From NCBI RefSeq assembly GCF_963678975.1, contig NC_089279.1, positions 30,091,160 through 30,155,159 on the forward strand: DNA of 64,000 nucleotides, written 5' to 3'. A program made the translations under genes and the position numbers. Within the stretch, counting starts at the first letter, position 1. Each line of letters opens with the position of its first letter. The notes beneath the pieces were generated by a model. The model was not told the origin of the DNA, ran no database searches, and saw only the letters and a list, made by a program, of their open reading frames with translations. This document shows positions 21,001 through 33,000 of the stretch, one piece after another. This stretch comes from Dysidea avara. Its lineage: Eukaryota; Porifera; Demospongiae; Dictyoceratida; Dysideidae.

Positions 21001-24000
21001 TCCATTTTTAGTCACATTCATTTTGGATGCTCCATAATTACACTGTCCTCTGCAGTTGGATAGTGGAAAGGTCATTCAAAGCAAAACATCCTAAATGCTG
21101 AATATTAGCAAATTAGCATCAATGACATCCATTACATATAAACCAATAAATGTGACCGGGCCTACGACTATAGGGCATGTGGGCACATAAAATTTGCCTA
21201 CTTTTTCAAGTTTCTATCGCCCATAACTTTTTTATACCATCACGCTATGGCCTTGACATTTTCAGCATGCATTCAATAATCAATGGGCTTTATAAAAAAA
21301 GTTCCAGAGTGCAAATATTCTACTCCTGTACTGAGATATTCCCTAATGTGTGAGAGGGTGTAGTTTGTGCCCACATGCCCTATTTTCGCAGGCCCGGTCA
21401 CAAATTCTGTGTGGTGCTGCAACTTTGAATCAACCCACAGTGTGATAGTGAATTGCTTACATAAGCCCTGGTGTACGAAAAACCTCAAAAAATTTTCAAT
21501 TTGTGCATAAACATCTTCCTGTTGTTTTTCCTTTCTTCTTGATGGCCCTGGTCACACATCTCACCAACATCATCTTGCGACTGCGATGGCAACAACATGA
21601 GAGATTCAACAGTGAGTGGCACTGAGTAGGTGCATTTCAAATGCATCCTTCCAGTATGTGAATCTAGTTGCATAAAAGCTGGCCCACATGTTTCTGGCTA
21701 GCTAAAAACTTCTTCTCATGTTCAGCTTGCACACATAAGTAACAAAATGCGGCATCCTTCTCAACATCATAATGAAACCACATCTAGGTCTGGCACCACT
21801 CAGCTCAAAATGATAATTTCTGTCCATTCACACCATTTGCACCATTCATTCATTCACCATTCGCATTCACCTCCATTCACCTTCGCATTCACCTTCACGA
21901 TTCGCATTCACCATTCATTCACTCACTCACTCACTCACTCACTCACTCACTCACTCACTCACTCACTCACTCACTCACTCACTCACTCACTCACTCACTC
22001 ACTCACTCACTCACTCACTCACTCACTCACTCACTCACTCACTCACTCACTCATTCATTCATTCACCATTTGCATTCACACCATTTGCATCATTTTGGAA
22101 TTTAAACAGTCGTGATGGATGAAATATTGTACCATGTAACAAAACGTACAAGCAACTAGAACTACAAAAACCACTTACAGAACAGAAAATATACAATAAC
22201 TACTTACAGAATAGAAACTACAAAACTTAATAATGTTTATGCCATCCTCTGGACACAGAGCATAGTGCCTGAGAATCATTCTGACATTCTATCGCCATTG
22301 AGTAACTGACAAGCATTGCAGCAGTTGCCTCCTAGTTACTTTTTGGGACAAACCATTCTTAACAGTTGAATGATCAGCAATTGTAAACAATGTGGTAAAG
22401 CAGAAGGTGACCAACACCAAATGACTTGCAAACTAAAGGAATAAAATCACCTCCATAGTAATTAACAGTTTCTAAATAGTGTGGTTGTGGAATTGCCTTA
22501 AGCCAGCTAATGCTGGTACCAGAAGAATGGGAGACTGCACGCAGATGTGATGGTTGAGGTGTTCAAAAGCTGTGTAAATGATTGATCATCCAGGGAACCT
22601 TATAGTTCAATTTGGAAGGATACTCTAGAAGCAGGTATCAAAAAAGAAAGCACATTCCTTTCCAGGTAATGACAGAATAGCATCAAGCCTTTCTACTAAG
22701 CAAGACAATAATACCCAGGCTGAATTACACAATTCTAGAAATACTGAATGAAAAAAGTGCTGCGAGTCATGAAAACCCAAGCCTCTAAGATGAAAAGGAG
22801 CTAGTAGTGGCTTGATACCGAACAGTATCAGATATGTTGCAGCACATAATCCTACTAAGGCAGTTGCATAAGTTAGAGTCAAACAAAGATGGAAAGCAAC
22901 CAATATTGGCTGCACAGACTGATTAGAACTAGCTGATGAACTCTTCAAAAACTAGAGGACACATCACCAAGGTACACATGTTTCTATCACTCAAGTGAAG
23001 GACAAAATGTGGTCTGGCACTTGCCGGTTATGTTGGACCTATTCCACCACCCCTGTTGTATCTATACCGAGTAACCAGAATCAGGAATGTATCAGAATGA
23101 CCAAACTTTTATGCTCACTGTGTAGCTCCCTGCACCATGTCAGTAATGCAGCTGCATGTGTTTATTACAGTTTATGTATACCGTGAAGACTTTATGTATA
23201 TCGTGAGGCTTATAGACATGGGGTTTGTCTTAATTACTCTAATAGAGCAATCAGTTATCAGTGCAATATAGAGCAATCAGCTATCAGTGCAATATTTTCT
23301 AATCAAGCAGTCGCTTTGTAGTAGTATACTTTCTGTTCTTTATTGTTGGATTCTCTTCTTGTATTTCATATGATTATAGCTATAGTGTTCACACAATGCA
23401 ACCACAGATATTATATCTATGGTATGACTAATGCTTGCGTTTATGTAGGATACCCACCATAATGATCATAGCTTTTAGCTACTGGACCTCTGGAAAAAAT
23501 TCAATGAAGAGCTTATCACACTTTATGATTGCACTATTGTAGTCACATTGTCAACTACCACTTCACATGGATACCTACATAAACAGTTATCTACTTCCCT
23601 ATAGAGCAAAAAGAGAATGAAATGACCTCCCACCACAAGTATTGGCTCTGACTCACTTACAAGAGCAACAACTAGTTATTAGATATTAATGTTAATAATG
23701 TACCATGAAACCACCTAACTTCAACGGAGAATTCCAGGGTACATGTCTCATAAACCCTGGCTTGCTATGGTTTAATTTAAATGTACCATAGCCAATGGCC
23801 TTGATATCTGATGAGGTAATGTTGATTATTTTTATAAGAATCCTGGCAGTATTCGATTGTGGGAGTGTATTATTGCTCACATGATGAAAACCATGAACCC
23901 GATTTTGCATTGTACAGCACTCAGACGGAGGTGCTTCGACACCCTTACCACCCTGTGAGTTGACATACGGAAGTTTAAGGTGAGAACTAGTGTCATGGTT

Positions 24001-27000
24001 AATTTACACTAGCCATTACGTACAGTATGTTACCATTTCGGTTTTTATCGTAATTTCGTGTAATTTTGCTCTTACTCTCGCTCTTACTGTGTTCCTAGGA
24101 TTAGTAACAGCACCCCTAGGGTTAGAAAACGCCTTTAGGATTAGGAACAGCGCCCTTAGGATTAGGAACAGCGCCCTTAGGATTAGGAACAACGCCCTTG
24201 GGATTAGGAACAGCGCCCTTGGGATTAGGAAAAGCGCCCTTGGGATTAGGAAAAGCGCCCTTAGTATTAGGAAGAAGCGCTAGTAGGATTAGGACAACGT
24301 TTTAAAACATTAGGTTAGGGTTAGGGTATGGGTTAGATATATAGCTACAGTCTTTGAGCAGGCTGTAGGACCAGGTGTCCTACAGACCTTCAGCACTTGT
24401 GCTGTAAAGCATTAATAAAAATAAAAAATAATATATATTGATTTACATTTGTGACATTTAGACTAAATATGGCAAAATAAGAAAAGCTATCGGCTAGCAC
24501 CGGTGGTACAGTGGTTAGGAACACTGCTCTTCAGGCTGGAGGTCTGTGGTTCGATTGCCCGTTATGTCAAGTTTTTATTTCATTTTCTGTACCTTTTGGT
24601 GTCATATTTTTTCTAAGTTATAATGGTAACATACTGTACCTAACGGCTTTTGTTAATTTACAATCGCGTGTCCGCGTATTTGATTACGTACCATGCCCAC
24701 TTTTCGTATATCATGAGGTAACCACTCTACAGCAAAGCCTACCCCTCTCGATGTTTAGAAAATGTTGTAAACAGTGGTTAAACGATGTAGCAACTTTGAA
24801 ACACTTGTTAAATCGCAAATTTGAGTGTTTCCGTGATATTCATAGGATTTTCCCCGTTTATGTTAACAAACGTAACTGCAACATTACTTGCTGCTGACCC
24901 ATAATCGAATTTTACAAGACTGTCTATATAATAAATCCAGCGTGTTGCCTCGTATTGGCTTTGGTGATTAGCCGCCCACCACAGTAGGCCACATGGTACA
25001 TATCAGTTGTATCACGTGCCCTCGTGATTTGCCTGATTACCCTGTTAATACTGTACCTAACAAAGTAATTTATTGTGAATTGTAGTACAAGCTAATCCCC
25101 TGGGCATAATCAACTGGATAATAAATAGTAAATATGGCCCAGTATTCAAACTAGCTAGTTCAATAGTATGCCATAACTAGCTAGTTTTAAGGTGTCAGTG
25201 AACACTGCATGTACAGGAAGAGAATCCAAAAATACTGTTAACTCTTATTAGCCAAATACTCTATTAGGGTAGTTTGATCTTCATAACAAACAGTATGTCA
25301 CAGTAAGTCTTGAAATAGTGAAGTACAATTAAATATATGCAGCTGTATGAGTGAGGATCTAAACAGTGCACACTATACAACTAAAGTTTGGTCATTCCAT
25401 TCCATTCCATTCCTGATTCCATTCTGATTATTATAATTTGCCCTAATAGCATGATTAAAAACATTAAGTAGCTATACTAAATTCTCCTACATGTATGTGC
25501 TATAATGTGACATTGGTTGTATGTGCATAGCTACGTAGATTGAATATGGCACAGATGCAATGATGTAGTGGAATGGCTGAATTGTCTCATATATTATTGT
25601 GTAACCACATTCCTGATGTAGGGCACAAACAAGATGCTCCAGTAGGCAATTTGGTCACTACAAATTTGAATTTTGAGGCTGAATTTCCAAAAGAACACAC
25701 AGCCAACAAACTTCCAGCATATGAGGGAAAGTTTCGCAGGGCAAAAGTTTCGCATGACAAAAGTTTCATATTTTCAGTTTCAAAGTAAACCATAAAAGTT
25801 CCCCACTAAATCAATAATTTTACAGTGTACATTATATACTATACTTAACCACAAAACCTTGGTAAGATAGTTGAATAGGGCAATGAGCTGTGGTTTTAAA
25901 CTATGCACAAATAAATCAGCCCAGTTTATCTTTCGGAATGCAATTATTCAGCACCTTTAAGTTATAATAATTTATATAGTTTGCAACCATACCAGCCTGT
26001 TATAGCAAGTGTGCCAGTCTCTTTTACAACACATAATAGCAAGCATGCATGACCCCCTTGAACAACACCTATTGGCAGGTGTACCAGTTCCTCTTGAGTA
26101 ACACGTAATGGCAAAAGCGCTTGATCCTCTTTAGTAACACATAATGGCAAGTGTGTCTGTCTCTCTTGCTTTCAGCCTGTTTGGTCACTACTAGAAGGCA
26201 AACCAAAAATGAAACATATGATTAATGTGGTATGGCCTAATGGCAAGTGTTCCAGTCCCCCTTGAGTAACACACAATGGCAAATATAGCAGTCCTTCTAG
26301 TGTGCCTGACCAACACTGTTGTGGGCTTTGTGATACATGAGGTTGCCAAACATTGTTAGAAAATTAAAAAGAAGAGGACAGCCAGACAATAGTCAAATTT
26401 CTGATGGAGGTGGAACATAATATTTTCTTTCCATTACTTTTTCAAGTCAGTGGAGTTTCTCAAGAGATAATGTTTAGTAGATTGCATTTGGTTGCTTGAT
26501 GAGTCAATCCAGTTTTGATTGGATTTGTATAGTAAATAAAGTCTAGATAATGCTGGGAAAATATTTGACATTGAGGAAATTAGTTGTATACACATTCCAT
26601 TTAATCAATTATAATGTAACTCAGATCTGCCATAGTGCTCTTGTTTGTATATTTCCTGCCCAACATTTAATATCTAGAATTCCTCTTGGCAGCTCCATGC
26701 AACAAAACAATTGCATGCATACCACAAAATAACAGAATGGAACACCATATTAAGTGACAAGTACCCGCTGGTTCACCACAGTAATGTCAGGAAGGTGTGC
26801 AGGCTGTTCCCACACTATTCCAATAGGTTTTAAATATTGGGTAAGGGAATTTTGAAAACACAGCTCAAGGTGCTGCCCAAGCTTCTACACTGGACCCACA
26901 TGCCTAAGTCTATACAGATATTCATCATATCAACTACCTGCTGGAAAACCGTCAATATACGCACAATAGTACTTTTGTAATAAAACGCATTTAAAAACTA

Positions 27001-30000
27001 TGGGTAAAAAATGCAAGCTCCAGAAAAAAATTATGCAAGTTTTTATCGCCTCACTGTTGGGCGAATTAAACTTCCAATGGATAAATCCTGAGTATCATCG
27101 CGTTCGCCTGTTCATAGGGAGTACAAACATCTATGTTTCATCTCCATACAGGAAAAGATTTCAAAGTTACAGACATTTGTTTACGTTGCGGTGACAAAAG
27201 AATTTACCGACGATCGTTTGTCAGTGAATTTGCTTTCCTTCGCGAACACAGAAGCATGCCTGGGGCAAAAACTATACCTTGGTGGATGCAAAAATTCATG
27301 GCGAACACAATGAGCTAAGATTCAATTCCGTACGCCACTGTATCAGTATGTTATGATGGTTTATGTAAGCGCCTGTAGATTCTTTTCTTGATAACTTCTG
27401 TACATATCAATTTATTTGCTCATTCGGCTGTCTAGTACTGTATTTCCAACGCTGCTTAACTTATCAAGCTGAAACTTAGCTAGTCCATTCCTCTGTCCCT
27501 GTAGAAAACAAAGAACAAGTTGGTGATCATCTGCTGGGGTGCTCTCATGGTCCCTTGAGGATCCAGCGTCATAATACTTTAGTGTCTGTTGTACACCATG
27601 CCTTGCTCCAAGATCACCCTGGTGTTCTTAGGGAGCAAGGCATTCCATCTGACCGATCTCGTCCTGGCGACATATACCACCCTGACTTTCATCTTGGTCG
27701 TCCTGCCTATTTTGATCTCTCCATCAGGAGTACCACTCAGTCTGCTGTCATATCTTCTGCTTCTTCTCAGGCTGGGGTGGCCGCTGCTGTTGGTGAGATA
27801 GCTAAGGACAACCAATACCAGGACATTGTGAATGATAATGGAGGAGATTTTATCCCTCTTGTATGTGAGACCTTTGGTGTTTGGTCACCATATGCCCTAT
27901 CAATTTTAGGATCCATAGCTGACAGAACAACTGTTAGAAACGGTTTACCTCGAAAGTTTGCTAGGTGCCAACTTCTCCAGCAACTGTCTGTGACTTTGTG
28001 GAGGTACAATGCAAAAATGATACTCCGCCAGTATTCGCTTACTGCTGAGGACGAATTTCCTGACTTTGACATTGGTTAAGTTAAGTACGTATAGGTAGTA
28101 ATAAGTATATAGTTAGGTAATAAGTAGTACTATGTTGTAGTTTTCAGTATGTACGTGTGTTATGATCATCATAAAAATAATTTTAAAAAGAACAAGTAAA
28201 ATGCAGTTTGAAAATTGTGCGTATATCGACGGTTTTCTAAAATTAGGTCACATTTGTGGAATTGTCAGTTGAGGAGAAAAGAATAATTATGTAAGCAGTG
28301 TTTTTCACATAGCAATTACAAGTTTGGGGCCATGTTTTTATCAACATCTCCACCCCAAATCAAAAACTGATCTACTGAGGGAAGGTCTTTGAGAAAGCAA
28401 CAACATCCCCTACAGTTTGCTTGTGGAATGTCACTAAGTAAGCAGTTGGCAGGTAGCAAGTCTGTTGGTGCATGTGGCTACTCACTGCGTTCTTACTCAG
28501 ATTTACCATGTCAACAGTGTTATATGTATGTGAGAAGAACCTTCTAGTTAACACTGTTTAGCCACTTGCATTAATTATTAATCTATTTGAATTAAAATTA
28601 CATCTGCTAAACTTACCACAGATGCTGCTTCAGAATTTCTCACTCTCTTTTCATCATTACAAATGTCTCTGTCACAGTCATCCAGGTAATCGTTACCAAT
28701 ATAATCACTGAAATATACTGCACTAGCAACCCCTCCAGAAACATAGGATATTGCAAATACAACACTGATACCAACATCCTGTAAATGCAACATTTGGTGA
28801 ATAAATAATATGCATGTGTATGCGCATAATTAAACATGCAACACTTATGCATGTGGTAAGTGCATTACTAATACTGTACCATACATGCAAAATCCATAAT
28901 AATTGAATTTGACTCTTCTATGTTGCTGTTTCCTACACACTTTACATACAGGGACAGTTAGGGCTACGGGTTTCTCTTCTAAAGTAATAAACATTGCCAG
29001 ACTTCTCCAAATGCAAAGCAGTGTAACCACTACCGTGCCGTTTCTGATTATTAGATATTGTCAAGACAGATGATGGTGTGCAAAAGGAATAGGTGAGACG
29101 GATCACAGATGATGGAATAGGTGTATGATATGGTCCCTTCTTGAAAGTACACAGATTTTGCCTTTCATCGTATAGTCGATACCCCAAATACCAAATTTAA
29201 ACAAGATCACCTGTTTCTGAAATATGAACCTCAAAATTAAGTTATTATTTTTTGTGGGGACCTAATTTTCCACATTTTTGCACACTTTACAAAAACAGTA
29301 TAAAGCAAATGCACTCAATTGCCATGAAACTTGGCATATAATAAGGAAGTATTGAGGCAAATTCACATACCAAGTCTGGTATAAATCTGATATCCATTCA
29401 TAAAGTGATTGTGATATCTTTATTATTCTAATTGATACACACTCATTACATAACATAATATTACATCATCAATATGCTAAAGTGATTACTTGTGTAATAA
29501 AATCGCCACATGTGTGGGGTAAACTGCTTATAGGAATAAGTTGAAAATTGGTCTTACATAGGTTAAGCATCAAAGCTAAAATGCTTCTGATTAAATGAAT
29601 CATAGTGATAGCTACAGAGATACAGAGAAAACTAAACTAGTGTAAACTTTCAAAATATGTATTCTAATAGAACAGTCACTGACCATATCAAACTCCCAAA
29701 CCCTTCACTTTGGTCAGCTGCTCATCTCATTTAATTTCTACCCTATGAATGAAAACCTAGCTAAGCTAAATAATTATACAATTAAGTACTAAGAATAATA
29801 CAAAACGCGGTTAAAATTACGTCATAAATAAATAAATAAACAATTAATAATTAATGTTTGAGAAAACTACGAGGCCTAGAGACATAAACTAACTGGGGAT
29901 TGATTCACCTGTGAATGAAGGCACAAACGTATAATCGTTGCGCCCGTTTGTGCTGATGACTTGACCATACATGTAATTCTATATAAAGCCCAGTACCACA

Positions 30001-33000
30001 CCCTTGCTTAATTACAGATTGCACAAAGAAGATTAGTGAATGTCCGTGAAGTCACTTCAGGAGAGCGAGAGGCCACTTTACATGTAAACAAGAAGATTAC
30101 AAATGAGTTTTTATGTTTGTAACGTCTCAAATCTCCATGCCAGCTACCAGTCACATAAAATATTTAATTAATTAACAATACAAGCCGAAAAACATTAAAA
30201 CACATGCCACGTTCTTTACAATATAAAATACAAGTAAACAATCTTGTCTTGTGCAGCTGGCATGGCAATCTTCCTTTGTGTTGGTGTCAGGAAATTCAAC
30301 ACATGCTTAATCTTTTTTGCCTTCACCTGGCTTAGCTACTAGGTTCTGGCTGGCTTGGCTATCTTCCTTTATCTGGTTCATCTGGCTTGCATACTCCTAC
30401 AGTATTGTGTAGCTATCTCCTGCAAGTTGTGTATGCATAATTATAGTGTGTCACCCATCACTGTGCCATTGCTACACCACTGATGAACCTTATTTAGCTC
30501 TAGTTGATGTTGATAATTTTCTGTATATTGGTTAATAATTTTTATCTATTGATGTTGCCTATAATGTATTGCTGCATACAATACTGCAATAATGCATAGT
30601 TCTCTCCTGTACGTTTTGTATACATACTTACATGTAACACTTTCACACCGCAGATCAAAGGAGCCGCCCGGGCTACATTTCGTATGTAGCCCAGCTAGCC
30701 TGGCTACATACGAAATGTAGACCAGGCTACAACCTGGCAGTGATTATATAGACGTTGATGCTGAAATCGATTGTGGGGATAGATTAATATTCACATGATT
30801 AGGATGCACGGCTTGGATTTCGCTATGAAAACCACTCAAACGGAAAGCATTTTGTAATCCTCGCCATCCTACGAGTTGAAAAACGTTGGGCTAAGGTGAA
30901 AACTAGTGCTACAGCTTGTTCATTCGATCTTTTCCGCACGTTTTCGAATACGGACATGCCCCCATCACGAAGCTACCACTCTGCATGGAGTAACCACTCT
31001 ACAAGCAAGCTTACCTGTCTAGGCCTTTAGTGAACTGCATAGTTTTCCCATAAACGATTCAATAGCACTGATTAAAACATTAAACTCGCGTAACGGAAAT
31101 TCTTCGTGATATCTCTAGGATATGTCCGTTTATTATAACCGAACGTAACCAGAACGTACTAGGTGCTGACCCATAATCGAAAATTTTAGGTGTGCATATA
31201 TAATACATCCAGTGGTTGCACTCGTATTGGCTTGGGTGGTTGATCGCCCTGCATAGGCTATCAACCTAACAAGTGTTACATATTAGCTGTAACACAGGCA
31301 TTCGGGCTTTGCCTGATATGTATGCCCGACTGCCCGAGGGCCGCATTCATGCCCATGTTACAACTATTACATATACTGTGTACACATCACTGTGCCATTA
31401 CCACATCAATGATGTACTGACTCTTAGCTACTGGTGGCCTAATTAGTTACGATGCCACTATTGTGTTATATCTGTCACTACTGTGACATATTGAGTTGAT
31501 TTGGGGATCGTACCTTCACCACCTAATAGCCTCACCAGGGGGCTGTCACATTGGTGTATGTATGTGACGTGGTCCTAGTAATAATAATAATAATAACAAA
31601 AATTATGTCATAAATAAATAATGAATAAATAATTAATGTTCTCAAACACTATGGGGCCTAGAGATCTAGACATGAACCAAGTGGGGATAGATTTGCCTGT
31701 GCACAACTGTATAAACAGTATGCCTGTTCATACTGATGACTTGACCATACATGTAATTCTATATAATGCCCAGTACCATACCCTTGCTTAATATAACAAG
31801 TGCAAGAAAAAATTAGGAATTTTCCATATGAGTAGGGACTGTAGCAAAAAAAAGCACTGAAACAAGCCGCTGAGACAAAACACAACTGAATTATTGCATT
31901 ATAATCCCTACTTTAACCATACATCATAGCAGGCTAAAGTAGGGATTAAAATGCAATTGTTCAGTTGTGTTTTGTCTCAGCGGCTTGTCTCAGTGCTTTT
32001 TATTGCTGCAGCCCCTACTCATATGGAAAATTCCTAATTTTTTCTTGCACTTGTTTGTGTACTTTTTTTTGTAAATTTTTATTGAATAACTGTATTTAGT
32101 AATTCCCCCCTCTGCAATTCTCGAAATACATAGCTAAACGTTCCTAAGGATGCGGATTTTTAACAAACCGCTTTAAACAACACATTACCCACAGAAGTAT
32201 CTTTTCAACTGTTTTATATAGTGTGTCTACAGTATTATTTTCCACTAATTCTCTCAACAGAGCCTCAGGGCTGCTCTTACTTTTAGTTCGCGTAAGTACG
32301 GGTCACACCTACTTTCTAGACGACCAGATACGTGAGCCTATGAGGCCTACTACAGTGTTTTTCAGTTGTAGTATGCCTGAAAAGTGCTCTGGGAAAGCTA
32401 CCCATAGAGTTTGTAGAAAGGCACCACATACAACTGGTTTTTAAACTCAGAAAAGAAACCACCTTTGAGCCAAAGCAAACACTCTAATCCGGCTTACGCG
32501 TGTAGTGGCGATGTTGAACAGGCAGCAGCATATCCCGAGGTGTATCCCAACATTAAAATCACGTGCTTGCTACAATTACGCTACACGTTTATTCCAATAT
32601 GTTGGGGCGCTGTGGTGTGCGTGCTTTGATGGAAGCCGTACCCATGAGAGATGGCCACAATAAAGAAGGATCAAAGATAAAACAGTAAGACAGTAGCGCA
32701 CACATCGTAGGTATTTAATATTGTGAAAGGTTTTTTCTCCACAAAATTCAAAGCGTTTCTGCCAAAGAAGCAAGGCTGTAGGTGTAGCCAGTTTTCCACT
32801 ACGCTTGACTGAACGCATCAGTGAGGCAGGCAGTGAGGCAGTAGAAAATTCGCTACAATAATGTTTTTTTCAAAATTTTGTAGCACCTTATCGAAAACGT
32901 TTCGGGTCATTCTGAAGACACATTTGGGCTTATACCTGACCAATACTGTGAAATGGCCGTGAAGGATTTCTGAAGATGATTTTGGGTAGATTTTTCTTTG

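Larger units (their letters stand above)
24009..24651. mobile_element. 643-bp TIR element with minisatellite, SINE tail and tRNA-like segment
   Basis: The ends are inverted: GCCATTACGTACAGTATGTT and, on the other strand, GCCGTTAGGTACAGTATGTT. GTTAATTTACA flanks both sides (23998-24008 and 24652-24662), an 11-base duplication in the Mutator-like size range. Inside are a 21-base minisatellite, telomere-like TTAGGGTTAGGG, a SINE 3' tail and a tRNA-like segment with A and B boxes. No transposase. Comparison with family D copy A confirms the insertion. Confidence 0.75.
23735..25040 (+). repeat. Dispersed repeat family D, copy B, interrupted
   Basis: Plus-strand copy of the repeat at 14875-15570, with the blocks CTCATAAACCCTGGCTTGC, CGATTGTGGGAGTGTA, GGTGAGAACTAGTGTCATGG, TTTTCGTATATCATGAGGTA and TTGCTGCTGACCCATAATCG. 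It is split at 24009-24651 by an inserted TIR element flanked by an 11-base duplication. Confidence 0.65.

Noticed and set aside
21915-22065. CRISPR array
   Set aside because: Uninterrupted tetranucleotide repeats without spacers, in eukaryotic DNA.
21747-22115. 122-codon frame with SLTH repeats
   Set aside because: Encoded by the (TCAC)n microsatellite.
23990-24283. 97-codon frame with RIRNSAL repeats
   Set aside because: It follows the 21-base minisatellite, and a 21-base period always gives a seven-residue repeat; no evidence of coding.
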